NCBI GenBank assembly: GCA_015075445.1
Contig: JABTUJ010000020.1
Span: forward strand, 1 to 64,000
From: Verrucomicrobiales bacterium
Lineage (GTDB): Bacteria > Verrucomicrobiota > Verrucomicrobiia > Limisphaerales > J093
Direction of reading: 5' to 3'
Length of the DNA: 64,000 nt
Notes under the pieces: model-generated
What the model saw: only the letters and a program-made list of their open reading frames with translations
Told to the model about the DNA's origin: nothing
The model's database searches: none
Translations under genes and position numbers: made by a program
Part shown: piece after piece, positions 33,326 to 42,090 of the stretch
Layout of the letters: the number at the start of each line of letters is the position of its first letter
How positions within the stretch are numbered: position 1 is the stretch's first letter

Positions 33326-36260
33326 AGGCTGGCAGGAGAAACAGCTTCCCTTGCGCCTTGCCCGGGCCGGCTTCGAACTCGAGGATCCCGCCCTCCACCC
33401 TGGCGGGGACCGCGGCTCCCAAGGTCCCCGGCCGTTGACTGGCCGCGAACAACCGCGGAGCGACCACCCCCTCGCTCAACGGCAGCCTCAACCGGCCTTC
33501 GCCCTGCACCCAGACCTCGAGCATCGCCCCGCCCACCACCCGGCGATCCGCCCGCACCGGCGCCCACCCGAGCATCGGCATCGGGCGGTCCGCAAACACG
33601 TGTTCCCGGCCGTCCAGGCGCAGTTGCTGAGCCTCATATCCCGCGAACGCCGCCAGTCGATACCGGTCATCCTCGCGAAAGGCCACCAGCAGCCGGCCCC
33701 GAAAATCCACACGCCGGCCCGCCAGCCTTAAGCCCGTTAACTCGAGTTCGTCCGGCGGCAGGGGGTTCGCAGCCAGGGCTTGCTCGTCCTGCTGGGTGTC
33801 GCGATGAAACCCGCCCGGCCAGCTCTCGACGTGGTCGCGGTAATGCACCCCGACGGCCAGCGCGCCGTTCGGGAACCGCGTGGCCAGCCAGCGCGATGTG
33901 CGCGACACCACTGACGGATCATCCTCACCGCTGTAGCTGCCGAGGGCACGCAGGATCTCGAACCAGGTTTGCACGGGAACTCCCAGGGAACCCGCCTGGT
34001 CGTCGCGCGGACGGAAGCCGAGAAAGGTCGTCGAGCCGTCACGCGGAAGGGAGCGATGCACGCCGACGGCGCGCGCGCCCACGCGGGCCACCACGGCACC
34101 GCCCGGCTCCGGTTCAAACGGGTAGATCAGGTCGACCAGGAAATCCGTCAGGATGACCTGGGCCGGCACCCGCCCAAGCGCACCTTCGAACATGGCGGAG
34201 CCACCCGCGGCCACGAGTCCTTCGTGCGCAAACCCCAGCGACCGCACGCCGAACAGCCGCTGCCAACGCGCCCGCACGTCGGCGCCTGCCAGATCGAACT
34301 GCGGCGGGGGTCCCGACCAGATCAGCTTGCCGCCCGCCTCGACGAACCGTTCGAGCAGGTCGAGCAAGCCCGGGGGTGGCAGAGGCTCGAATAGCACGGC
34401 GATCGTGCCGTAGCGACGTCCCGCGAGGTCGAGTTGTCCCTCGAGCAGGCGGCCGTGTTCGAGCAGTTTGGCTGGCGTGACGTAGTTCGCGTAGCCGTAC
34501 TGGACCATCCACGAGCCGAACCGCTCTTCGCAGGCGACGAGCGACGACGGGTAGAGCATCAGCACGGGCACTTCGCGATGCTCGTAGTCCGTGACCGCGG
34601 CGAACGCGTCGTCCGGCGCACAGCCGAAGGCATTCTCCAGGGCGCGATGCCGGCGGTGCACGGCGGCGGGCATGCCCCAGGCGGCGGCGTAAGCGTTGGG
34701 GACGCGGTTCAGGCTGCCGGTCGAACAGGCCAGGGCGAGCCCGTAGTAGTTGCGATCCGACCAGCCGCCCTCGGCGTGGTCATTGCCGCCGCCGGTGAGA
34801 AACTCGTTCCACTTGAAGTAATCGCTGCACGCGCTGGCGGCCTGCTGGATGGTGTTCGACCAGAGAAAATCAGAGGTGTACTCGTACTGCCGTGGGGGGA
34901 GCGGCTGGTTCCGCACATTCCAGAAGTCGATCGTGGGGCTCTGTGCCCACGTTGCGTGTGCCCGGGCTTCAAGTTCGTGTCCATAGAGCTGCTCGGCCGA
35001 CGCCTTGGCGCGGGCGAACAACTCGACCACGGTGTTGTGCAGCAGCTCGTAATAGCGCCGTCGCAGGAGGAAGGTGCGCTGGACGTCGGCGGGGTCGGGA
35101 CCCAGGACGTGTTGGGCCGCGAGCCGCGCCTGCAAGTCGGGCAGGAAGCCATGCTGACCGTAGGCGAAGTAGACCAGCCTGCGCTCGAAGTCGGCGTACT
35201 CGGTACCGTAGAGCCGGGCAAATGTTGCGGCCAGGTGCGGCGTCAGATAGCGCAGGGCGAACTGGCCTTCCTCGTGGTGATCCGCATAGCCCCAGTCCTG
35301 CTGAATGTGCATCTCGTCCGCGTACAGGCCGTTCAACGGGATCCCGGCGGTGTGGTAGCGGCGGACCAGTGCTTCCAGGAAGGGCAGGGCCTGGGGGCTG
35401 AAGTAGTCCATCTCCGGCACGCGATAGCTCATGACCACCAGCACGCGATCACTGGGGCCCGCGTCCGTGTCGCCTTCGCCACGAACGGTGAGCCGGCGGT
35501 GCTTGCGCGTCGCGGTTTCCGCCGCCTCGAGCTGCGGCGGTGTCTTCAACTCGACGATGTCGCCCGGGGCGACGGCGTAGAAGCTGGTCCGGCCGAGGCG
35601 TCGTTCCCGGAAGGCGAACGCGCGGACGCCGGCGCGCTCGAGTTCGATCGTGCCCTTGTTGTTTGTCCAGCGCAGCGGTTCCCAGAGCGCGAGGGTGTAA
35701 CGGCCGGTCTTGGGATCGCGCCATCCTTCGCGATACTGCACCCAGCGGCCGGACTCACCGGTCTGGCGGACGTAGCCGGCGCCGATCTCGAGCGGGCTGA
35801 GCAGGCTGAGTTCGAGGCCCAGCCCGTACTGCTTGAGGGTCGCGCTGATCCGCGCGATCCGGGCCACGTACGCTTCGGTGTCCGGCGTGAGCTGACGCGG
35901 CTGGCCGCCCTGGCCGGGCCGGTACTGCGACCAGAACTCGTCGAAGGCGAGGATGATCGTGCGGGCGCCCGCCGCCCGTTGTTGCTCGCACAGCCGGCGG
36001 AGGGTGGTGCGGTTGGGCGTGCGGCTCAGGCTCAGATCCACCTCCCGATCCGGGTCCGTCAGCTCCTCGAGCTGCTGGTCGCTGACGAGGATGATGGCGC
36101 CTTTCGGGAACTGGAACTGCCACGGCCCCGGAAAGCCGACCACCGGCCCCGACGGCACCCCGGGTGGTTCAGCGGCCCGTGTGCGTGGCAGGCTGCCGGT
36201 GACGGAGACAGCGACGCCGAGCTCGGCCAGGCGCCCCAAAAAGTGTCGGCGATTGATCAT
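33324..36260 (-). CDS. Large exported protein of unknown function, possibly glycoside-hydrolase-like
   Basis: 978 residues. The N-terminus MINRRHFLGRLAELGVAVSVTGS has an R-R pair and short hydrophobic core, so Tat or Sec export is likely. Residues of about 85-330 (TIILAFDEFWSQYRP, GLGLELSLLSPLEIG, NGLYADEMHIQQDWGYADHHEEG) look like a TIM-barrel-type glycosidase with acidic residues at strand ends (DEF and DEM). The region from about 640 (YGTIAVLFEPLPPPGLLDLLERFVEAGGKLIWSG) resembles the glutamine-amidotransferase-like/trimerisation domain of family 42 beta-galactosidases. The C-terminal 250 residues are beta-rich. Family assignment is tentative. It lies upstream of the glycosidase-like gene on the same strand, separated by the palindrome. 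Confidence 0.72.
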   Translation of the reverse strand: MINRRHFLGRLAELGVAVSVTGSLPRTRAAEPPGVPSGPVVGFPGPWQFQFPKGAIILVSDQQLEELTDPDREVDLSLSRTPNRTTLRRLCEQQRAAGARTIILAFDEFWSQYRPGQGGQPRQLTPDTEAYVARIARISATLKQYGLGLELSLLSPLEIGAGYVRQTGESGRWVQYREGWRDPKTGRYTLALWEPLRWTNNKGTIELERAGVRAFAFRERRLGRTSFYAVAPGDIVELKTPPQLEAAETATRKHRRLTVRGEGDTDAGPSDRVLVVMSYRVPEMDYFSPQALPFLEALVRRYHTAGIPLNGLYADEMHIQQDWGYADHHEEGQFALRYLTPHLAATFARLYGTEYADFERRLVYFAYGQHGFLPDLQARLAAQHVLGPDPADVQRTFLLRRRYYELLHNTVVELFARAKASAEQLYGHELEARAHATWAQSPTIDFWNVRNQPLPPRQYEYTSDFLWSNTIQQAASACSDYFKWNEFLTGGGNDHAEGGWSDRNYYGLALACSTGSLNRVPNAYAAAWGMPAAVHRRHRALENAFGCAPDDAFAAVTDYEHREVPVLMLYPSSLVACEERFGSWMVQYGYANYVTPAKLLEHGRLLEGQLDLAGRRYGTIAVLFEPLPPPGLLDLLERFVEAGGKLIWSGPPPQFDLAGADVRARWQRLFGVRSLGFAHEGLVAAGGSAMFEGALGRVPAQVILTDFLVDLIYPFEPEPGGAVVARVGARAVGVHRSLPRDGSTTFLGFRPRDDQAGSLGVPVQTWFEILRALGSYSGEDDPSVVSRTSRWLATRFPNGALAVGVHYRDHVESWPGGFHRDTQQDEQALAANPLPPDELELTGLRLAGRRVDFRGRLLVAFREDDRYRLAAFAGYEAQQLRLDGREHVFADRPMPMLGWAPVRADRRVVGGAMLEVWVQGEGRLRLPLSEGVVAPRLFAASQRPGTLGAAVPARVEGGILEFEAGPGKAQGKLFLLPA

Positions 36261-36263
36261 CCC

Positions 36264-36480
36264 GAAGGGGTCAGTTCTGAATGGCGGTTAGTTAAGCCCT
36301 AGAATTTTCTTGGAGAGTCGCTTGCGCCGATTCGTGCTGGCAGGTTCTTCCACATGTAGGCGACGGTCTGCCGCTGCATCTGCAGCAGGATGTCCCGGAC
36401 CGTGCGTCGAGTTCACGTTCACGAAAGCGAGTATAGACAGCGTGTCAATACGACCGTATAAGAGCTGTCCATCTGACCAC
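36264..36480 (-). other. Solo GGGGTCAGTTCT half-element and adjoining AT-richer relic
   Basis: GAAGGGGTCAGTTCTGAATG (36264-36283) repeats the outer end of the palindromes at 3762 and 33249, but no matching right arm is found. On the minus strand the DNA up to about 36480 has a short open stretch ending RKRLSKKILGLN-stop (36290) and looks like the tail of a dead gene, perhaps the former source of the element. The rest of the 674-nt gap to 36934 shows a GC-rich tract and the arm copy at 36794. Confidence 0.35.
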
Positions 36481-36793
36481 CCCGGATTTCCCCGCCTTCG
36501 CCCCGCGCTTCGCCCAGCAGCCCCAACACCTCCGCACGGCCACCCCGCTGTGCTGCATGGTCGGCGTTCGGTCGGGTGCGGTGGGGTGTCTCCGGGGGCG
36601 GGGAAGCGCAGAGGCGCGGAGGACACAGAGGGCGGGGGGGACAGGGAAATGGGCGGAGGTGGAGGGGGGAAGAGCGGCGGGCTGTCTGGTTCCGGTGTGT
36701 CCTCGGTCCATTTGGCCACGCTGAGCGCGGAGCCGCCCCCCTTGTGCCACCCTGCGCACGCTCACCGCCGATGGCGAAGTTGTGCGTGAGGCT

Positions 36794-36840
36794 GGCGCAA
36801 CGCGTTTGGAGTGCGCCGACTTCCAGCGGCGCTTGGCGTC
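36794..36840 (+). repeat. Hairpin-element arm (single copy a)
   Basis: GCGCAACGCGTTTGGAGTGC and the following GACTTCCAGCGGCGCTT match one arm of the dispersed element described at 38825. It ends 94 nt before the start of a GH43-like gene. Confidence 0.7.
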
Positions 36841-36934
36841 GTCGCGGTCGGTCTTGCAGCGACGTCTGGGGAGATCGTGTGGCGATGGGAAACCGGCTTT
36901 CCGCCTCTCTCCCCGGTGTGCTTTGCTCGTCGGC

Positions 36935-38791
36935 GTGCAACGCTTGTTCCTGTTTCTGTCGGTCGGCTTTGGTCTGGTGGCTGCCGAGCCTCCGGTGGAT
37001 TACCCGCTGGCACTCGATGACCTGCGTGTCCGCGATCCGTTCATCCATGCGGACCGCGAGACGGGCACGTACTACCTATACGCGCAGACCGGCAACCGCC
37101 GGGTGAACCCGCAGCCCGGCCTCGGCGTCGAAGTCTATCGCAGTCGCGACCTGACGCGTTGGAGCCGGCCCGAACTGGTGTTCCGGCGGCCGGAAGGGTT
37201 CTGGGGTGGGGAGGAGATCTGGGCGCCGGAAGTGCATCGGTTGGGCGGCCATTACTACCTGTTCGTGAGCTTCAACGGCCGCGCGGGTGGGCGAGGCACA
37301 CAGATCTTGCGAGCCGACGCGCCGGCCGGCCCGTTCGCCGTGTTCAGCGCCGAGGCCAACACGCCTCCCGACCAGCGGTGCCTGGACGGGACGCCGTGGG
37401 TGGATCCGGACGGCACGTGCTGGCTGGTCTATTGCCACGAGTGGGTGCAGATCGGCGATGGCGCGATGCGCGCCGTGCGGATGAAGCCGGACTGGTCGGC
37501 GCGGGTGGGCGAACCCATCGAGTTGTTCCGCGCCAGTCAGGCGCCGTGGGTCAGGTCCCTGGAAGGCGGTGGCGCCGCCGGCCGGACGAACTTCGTCACC
37601 GACGGTCCCTGGCTGCATCGGACGGGCGACGGTCGGCTGGTGATGTTGTGGTCCAGTTTCGGGAGTGGCGGCTACACGCTGGGGCAGGCGCGCTCGGAGG
37701 ACGGGTATGTGGATGGCCGGTGGATGCACGATCCGGCGCCGCTGTTCGCGGGTGATGGCGGCCATGGCATGCTCTTTCGCACGCTTGATGGCCAGCTTAA
37801 GCTCGCCTTGCATCAGCCGAACCGTGGAGGGCAGGAACGCGCGCGGTTCTTCGACGTGGCCGAGGAGGGCGGGCGACTGGCTCTCTCACCGCAGCCGCGC
37901 CCGGCCGGGTATTTGTTCGCACACATGACCCGGGAGGATTACGGCCGGCTTTACTACGCGCTGAGCACCGATGGCCTGCGCTGGCAGCGCTTGAACGGGG
38001 GGCGGCGCATCCTGGGCGAGGAGTATTGGGGGCACCCGGACATCTGCCGCGGCCACGACGGCCGGTTCTACCTCGTCGGTAATCGCCGGCCGAACCTCGA
38101 TCTGACGCTGTGGGTGTCGACCAACCTCGTGCACTGGGCACTGCTCAAGCAGCTTCGACTGGATGTCAGCCGGGTGCCGGGGTACCGCGACAACTCGGGC
38201 GATCACGGGGCGCCGAAGATCTGGTTCGATGACGTGCAGGGCACCTATGTGATCACGTGGCACAGTTCGCAGTCGCGGCGTCATCCCGTGGATACCGAGG
38301 CCTACTGGCGCGGCCAGCGCACGCTGTACATGACCTCGACCGATCTGGAGACCTTCAGCGAACCCCGGCGGTTGTTCTCGTGGGACCTGGCGACCATCGA
38401 CGTCATCGTGCGGCGCGAGGGAGACCGGTACCTCGCGCTGCTGAAGGACGAGGCCATGCCGGCCTTCGATTGGCCGACGGGCAAGTCCATTCGCGTGGCG
38501 TCCGCCCCGAGCTTGAGCGGGCCATGGAGCGAACCGGGGCCGCGGGTGACGCCGAACTTCCGGGAGGCGCCCACGGTGTTTCCGCGTCCGGACGGGCTGG
38601 GTTGGTATCTGTACACGGAGCAGTACCCGGCGGTGCAGTACACGGTGGCGACGGCGCCGCAGTTGGAGGGACCGTGGCATGAGCTGCATGTCTCGAGTTA
38701 TGCAGTGCCTTCGGATACGCGGCATGGGTGTGTCGTGCCGGTGGATGCGGCGTGCTACGAAGCGTTGGTGGAGGCGTATGGGGAGAAGTAG
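36935..38791 (+). CDS. Secreted GH43-like double beta-propeller glycosidase
   Basis: 618 residues from GTG 36935, with signal peptide VQRLFLFLSVGFGLVAAEPP. The first half (DDLRVRDPFIHADRETGTYYLYAQ, GFWGGEEIWAPEVHRLGGHYYLFVSF, LDGTPWVDPDGTCWLVYCHEW, MLWSSFGSGGYTLG, GGHGMLF) has the GH43 order: catalytic base Asp in RDPF, the EIWAPEV segment, and the DG-P/W-D blocks. The second half (from about 340; RLYYALSTDGLRWQRLNGG, RFYLVGNRRP) is a second propeller-like region without a clear catalytic set. Likely an exported arabinosidase or xylosidase-like enzyme; with ribulokinase nearby, arabinose release is reasonable inference. A longer frame starting at 36782 runs across repeat DNA and is rejected. 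Confidence 0.8.
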   Translation: MQRLFLFLSVGFGLVAAEPPVDYPLALDDLRVRDPFIHADRETGTYYLYAQTGNRRVNPQPGLGVEVYRSRDLTRWSRPELVFRRPEGFWGGEEIWAPEVHRLGGHYYLFVSFNGRAGGRGTQILRADAPAGPFAVFSAEANTPPDQRCLDGTPWVDPDGTCWLVYCHEWVQIGDGAMRAVRMKPDWSARVGEPIELFRASQAPWVRSLEGGGAAGRTNFVTDGPWLHRTGDGRLVMLWSSFGSGGYTLGQARSEDGYVDGRWMHDPAPLFAGDGGHGMLFRTLDGQLKLALHQPNRGGQERARFFDVAEEGGRLALSPQPRPAGYLFAHMTREDYGRLYYALSTDGLRWQRLNGGRRILGEEYWGHPDICRGHDGRFYLVGNRRPNLDLTLWVSTNLVHWALLKQLRLDVSRVPGYRDNSGDHGAPKIWFDDVQGTYVITWHSSQSRRHPVDTEAYWRGQRTLYMTSTDLETFSEPRRLFSWDLATIDVIVRREGDRYLALLKDEAMPAFDWPTGKSIRVASAPSLSGPWSEPGPRVTPNFREAPTVFPRPDGLGWYLYTEQYPAVQYTVATAPQLEGPWHELHVSSYAVPSDTRHGCVVPVDAACYEALVEAYGEK

Positions 38792-38824
38792 GCGGGTGCC
38801 GCGGCACGAACGATGGGGAATGAA

Positions 38825-39653
38825 CGAAAAGCGGCGGTGAACCGCACGCACTCGTGCGCCTGAGAGCGCACTGGAACAGCAGGGTGCAAGTCCCTGACCT
38901 GGCCGACACTGTAGGGCCAGTAACTGAAAATAACTGCATCGGGGCGAGAACCCGGGGTGAGAGCAACTGGAAGTGAACCACCAGTCCGTAACAACGTCTG
39001 TCCGTAGGGGCGGGCAGTGTGAACTCGATTCGGTCGGCGGTTCTGGCGAGCCGGCGAGTGCGGGGTTCGAAGCCCGAACGAAATAGAGCGGTCAGCGTTG
39101 AGGGAGTGGAGCGCGTCTGATCGAGGGCCGTCGATGGTTGGAGACAGAATGGTGGGAAGTTCTGGTGACGTGAATCAGGGAACCACGGCCGGTGGCGAGA
39201 ACGGAACCGGTCGGGGTCAGAGCCCCGTAGTAGCGCGGAAGCAGTAATGATCGTGGAGCGAAGGGGGTAGGAACGTGGTGTTGGGGCAGGACGAGTGCCA
39301 TCCCACAAGGGTCCGGGTAGTGCCGCAAGGCTGTTCGCTCGGATGCGCCGGAACACCGGGCTTGGCATCGGATCCCACCCGACAGTGGACCGTCCTGCGC
39401 GAGCAGGATGAGCGGGGCGCAAGCCTGCGCGGCTGGCTGGAGTCATTCTGACGCCTTGACCTCCACTGGCCTGGCCACCTCCATCGGCAGCCACGGACTG
39501 GAAAGCCGGATGCGGGAGATCCGCCTGTCCGGTTTGGGAGGGAGGGAGTGTTCAATCCGCTCCTCCTACCCTCATCAAACGCGTGGCGCGTGCCCGGCGG
39601 TCTGGGAGTCGCGAAGCGTCTGGAGTGCGTGCGGTTCACCGCCGCTTTTCGTT
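38825..39653. repeat. Dispersed hairpin element, full copy interrupted by a group II intron
   Basis: Left arm CGAAAAGCGGCGGTGAACCG continues to 38853, then resumes after the intron at 39576 (CAAACGC). The right arm is 39616-39651. With the intron removed the two 36-nt arms match at 35 of 36 positions around a loop of about 33 nt. A full uninterrupted relative is at 62901-63007; single arms are at 36794, 50551 and 61621. The intact relative shows the site CACTC|CAAACG without intron. Confidence 0.88.
38854..39575 (+). mobile_element. ORF-less group II intron (722 nt)
   Basis: The 5' end reads GTGCG (38854-38858). Domain I-IV-like sequence follows (GGGTGCAAGTCCCTGACC near 38880; GTCAGAGCCCCGTAGTAGCG near 39217), typical of bacterial group II introns. 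Domain V is 39504-39535: AGCCGGA...TCCGGTT lower stem containing the AGC triad, GCGG/CCGC upper stem, and a small bulge. Domain VI (39536-39571) pairs GGG with CCC and the purine-rich strand with CTCCTCCT, leaving a bulged A39568, seven bases before the 3' boundary at 39575 (ending AT). No maturase/reverse transcriptase frame lies in domain IV, and none is elsewhere in the window, so splicing or mobility would need a protein in trans. Confidence 0.88.
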
Positions 39654-39735
39654 GGACGAGTCGCGAGGTGTGGGGGCGCAGGTTCCGGCTTCCGTTTCGG
39701 CGGGTTGTTGCCACACTCCTCGCGAACCGACACCT

Positions 39736-41412
39736 ATGAGCGCTTCGTACACCCTCGGGCTGGATTACGGCACGAACTCCGTTCGCGCCCTCATCGTCAA
39801 CACCGCCAACGGCCAGGAGGTCGGGACCGCCGTCTGGAACTACGCCCACGGCACGGCCGGCGTGCTGCTGAGTCGCGATCCGAACCTGGCCCGGCAACAC
39901 CCCGCCGACTACGTCGAGGGGGCCGAGGTCGCCGTCAAGAAGGCGCTGGCCGACGCCCGGAAACGGCGGCGGGGGTTTCGTCCGGATCAGGTGGTGGGGA
40001 TCGGGGTGGACACGACCGGGAGCACGCCGTTGCCGGTGGATGCGCAGGGGAAACCGCTCGCGTTCCAGAAGCGGTTTGCCAAGAACCCGGCGGCCATGGC
40101 CTGGTTGTGGAAAGATCATACTGGCGTGGCGGAGGCCGCCGAGATCACGGCCCGGGCGGCCGAGTTGCGCCCGCATTACCTCGCCAAGTGCGGCGGCACC
40201 TACTCGAGCGAATGGTTCTTCAGCAAGATCCTGCACTGCCTCCGCACCAGCCCCGAGGTGTTCGAAGCCGCTCATACCTGGGTCGAATGCGCCGACTGGA
40301 TCCCCGCGATGCTCACCGGCACCGAGGCGCCCGACCAGCTCACCGTGGGCGTGTGTGCCGCGGGCCACAAGGCGATGTACAACGACGCGTGGGGCGGGTA
40401 TCCGGACGCCGAGTTCCTGGGCCGGCTCGACCCGAAGCTTGGCGAACTCCGCGGCCGGCTGCGGCCCCAAGCGCACACGGTGGAGCGGTCGGTGGGTGGA
40501 TTGACGTCCGCGTGGGCCCGGCGCACGGGGTTGCCCGCTGGCATCCCGGTTGCCGTGGGCGCTTTCGATGCGCATCTGGGCGGTGTGGGCAGCGGCATCG
40601 CCCCGGGCACGCTGGTGAAGATCATCGGCACCAGCACCTGCGACATGATGGTGGCGCCGGTGGGGAAGCCGTTGGCCGACATTCCTGGTCTCTGCGGCAT
40701 TGTGAACGGTTCGATCCTGCCCGGTTACTTCGGTCTCGAGGCCGGCCAGTCCGCGGTCGGGGACATCTTCAACTGGTGGGTGAACTACGTGCAACCGGGC
40801 GGCCCGAAGGCGGGTTCGCACGAGGCACTCACTGCGGGGGCGGCGCGGTTGAAGCCCGGCGAATCCGGCCTGTTGGCGCTGGACTGGAACAACGGCAACC
40901 GCACCATCCTGGTGGACCAGCGGCTCACCGGCCTGCTGCTGGGCCAGACACTCTACACGACGCCGGCCGAGATCTACCGGACGCTCATCGAAGCCACGGC
41001 CTTTGGCGCACTCACGATCATCAACCGGTTCGAGGAGTACGGCGTGAAGGTCGATCAGGTGGTGAATTGCGGGGGCATCGCTGAGAAGAGCCCGTTGGTC
41101 ATGCAGATCTATGCGGATGTCACGGGGCGGCCGATGCAGATCAGTCGTTCGGCCCAGACCTGCGCGCTGGGCGCAGCCATTGCCGGCGCGGTGGTCGCGG
41201 GAGTCCACCCGGATTTCGCCGCCGCCCAGCGGGCCATGACCGGGCTCAAGCCCCGGGGATTCAAGCCCAACCCCCAGGCGCACGCCGTGTACCGGGAGCT
41301 CTACGGACTCTATCGCAAACTCCACGACGCGTTCGGCACGCGCGAATGGTCGGGCAACCTGCACGACGTCATGAAGGCGCTCATCGACCTTCGCCAGCGG
41401 GTGCGGCAGTAG
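39736..41412 (+). CDS. araB: Ribulokinase
   Basis: 558 residues, FGGY-family kinase. Phosphorylates L-ribulose in L-arabinose catabolism. Family blocks: N-terminal LGLDYGTNSVRALIV (phosphate-binding), GIGVDTTGSTPLP near residue 92, YSSEWFFSKILH and VECADWIPAMLTG, AFDAHLGGVGSG, and the nucleotide-site motif KIIGTSTCDMMV followed by GGIAEKSPL. Length is close to E. coli AraB (566). ATG 39736 is chosen; an upstream extension reads through the repeat arm. The repeat arm of the intron-bearing hairpin ends 83 nt before this start. No araA or araD in the window; the upstream GH43-like gene may supply arabinose. Confidence 0.93.
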   Translation: MSASYTLGLDYGTNSVRALIVNTANGQEVGTAVWNYAHGTAGVLLSRDPNLARQHPADYVEGAEVAVKKALADARKRRRGFRPDQVVGIGVDTTGSTPLPVDAQGKPLAFQKRFAKNPAAMAWLWKDHTGVAEAAEITARAAELRPHYLAKCGGTYSSEWFFSKILHCLRTSPEVFEAAHTWVECADWIPAMLTGTEAPDQLTVGVCAAGHKAMYNDAWGGYPDAEFLGRLDPKLGELRGRLRPQAHTVERSVGGLTSAWARRTGLPAGIPVAVGAFDAHLGGVGSGIAPGTLVKIIGTSTCDMMVAPVGKPLADIPGLCGIVNGSILPGYFGLEAGQSAVGDIFNWWVNYVQPGGPKAGSHEALTAGAARLKPGESGLLALDWNNGNRTILVDQRLTGLLLGQTLYTTPAEIYRTLIEATAFGALTIINRFEEYGVKVDQVVNCGGIAEKSPLVMQIYADVTGRPMQISRSAQTCALGAAIAGAVVAGVHPDFAAAQRAMTGLKPRGFKPNPQAHAVYRELYGLYRKLHDAFGTREWSGNLHDVMKALIDLRQRVRQ

Positions 41413-41415
41413 AAC

Positions 41416-41480
41416 GGGCGAAGGGCGAAGGGCGAAGGGCCACGCGGCACGAATCACGAATCACGAATCACGAATCACAA
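41416..41480. repeat. Two heptanucleotide tandem runs
   Basis: Three GGGCGAA units near 41417-41438, then four CGAATCA units near 41449-41478, between araB and the glyoxalase gene. Related GGGCGAA runs precede the copy of the dispersed repeat at 61488. Confidence 0.8.
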
Positions 41481-41500
41481 TTCTCAACTTGAGGAAAGCC

Positions 41501-41896
41501 ATGGTTACGAAACTGCTCCACACCCGTTATCGCCTGAACGATCTCGAGCGATCGGTCCGGTTCTACAAGGACGTGCTTGGCCTGGAGGAAGTCCGCCGGC
41601 ACAAGTCGCCGCGCGGTTCCGAGCTGGTGTTTCTCAAGGCGCCGCAGAGCGAAGAACTCATCGAGCTGTGCCACTTCCCCGACAGCGGGCCCGTGCAGGT
41701 GCAACCGGACCTCACGCACCTGGCGTTTGAGGTGGAGAGCCTCGAGGCCTTTGGGCAGCACCTCGCCCGTCATGGCCTCCAGTACTCGGACGGCCCCCAT
41801 CTCCGGCCGGACGGCAGTGGTTTCGCGTTCATCGATGCGCCCGAGGGCTACGAGATCGAGTTGATGCAACGCCCGAAACAGTTTCTCGGGTTCTGA
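41501..41896 (+). CDS. Glyoxalase/VOC-family protein (lactoylglutathione-lyase-like)
   Basis: 131 residues with two beta-alpha-beta-beta-beta halves of the vicinal-oxygen-chelate fold. The first half has LLHTRYRLNDLERSVRFYKDVLGLEEVRR, with the metal-ligand His H5 or H6 at the first strand. The second half has DLTHLAFEVESLEAFGQHLAR, with a His in LTHLAF, and ends GYEIELMQRP with the Glu ligand in E-I-E-L. Lactoylglutathione lyase or a related methylglyoxal-detoxifying role is likely, but glutathione use is not shown. ATG 41501 has GAGGAAAG 2 nt upstream, a clear ribosome-binding site; the TTG at 41489 within that site is rejected. Confidence 0.88.
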   Translation: MVTKLLHTRYRLNDLERSVRFYKDVLGLEEVRRHKSPRGSELVFLKAPQSEELIELCHFPDSGPVQVQPDLTHLAFEVESLEAFGQHLARHGLQYSDGPHLRPDGSGFAFIDAPEGYEIELMQRPKQFLGF

Positions 41897-42090
41897 GCGG
41901 CAATCGCTCGATCGACCGCGAACCACGCGAACCACGCGAAAGGGGGAGTCGCGCCGTGCCCGGGCTGGATGATGGCTGACGCGGCGCCTTTGTCCCTGGT
42001 CTTCCGCTCGCCCTGGGCGGGGAAGGCGGGCTGGTTTGAATTTGGGGTAATCCGTGCCACTCTAACGCCCTACAGATTCGGACTGACCTG

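Noticed and set aside
34434..36302. Open frame of 622 codons on the plus strand
   Set aside because: Antisense to the 978-residue exported protein; no signal peptide or domain.
39050..39080. tRNA-like T-arm (GGGGTTCGAAGCCC)
   Set aside because: It lies within the group II intron and no tRNA fold can be built around it.
38792..39735. Reading the 944-nt gap before araB as a degraded protein gene
   Set aside because: The frames are short and the segment is explained fully by the group II intron plus the hairpin element.
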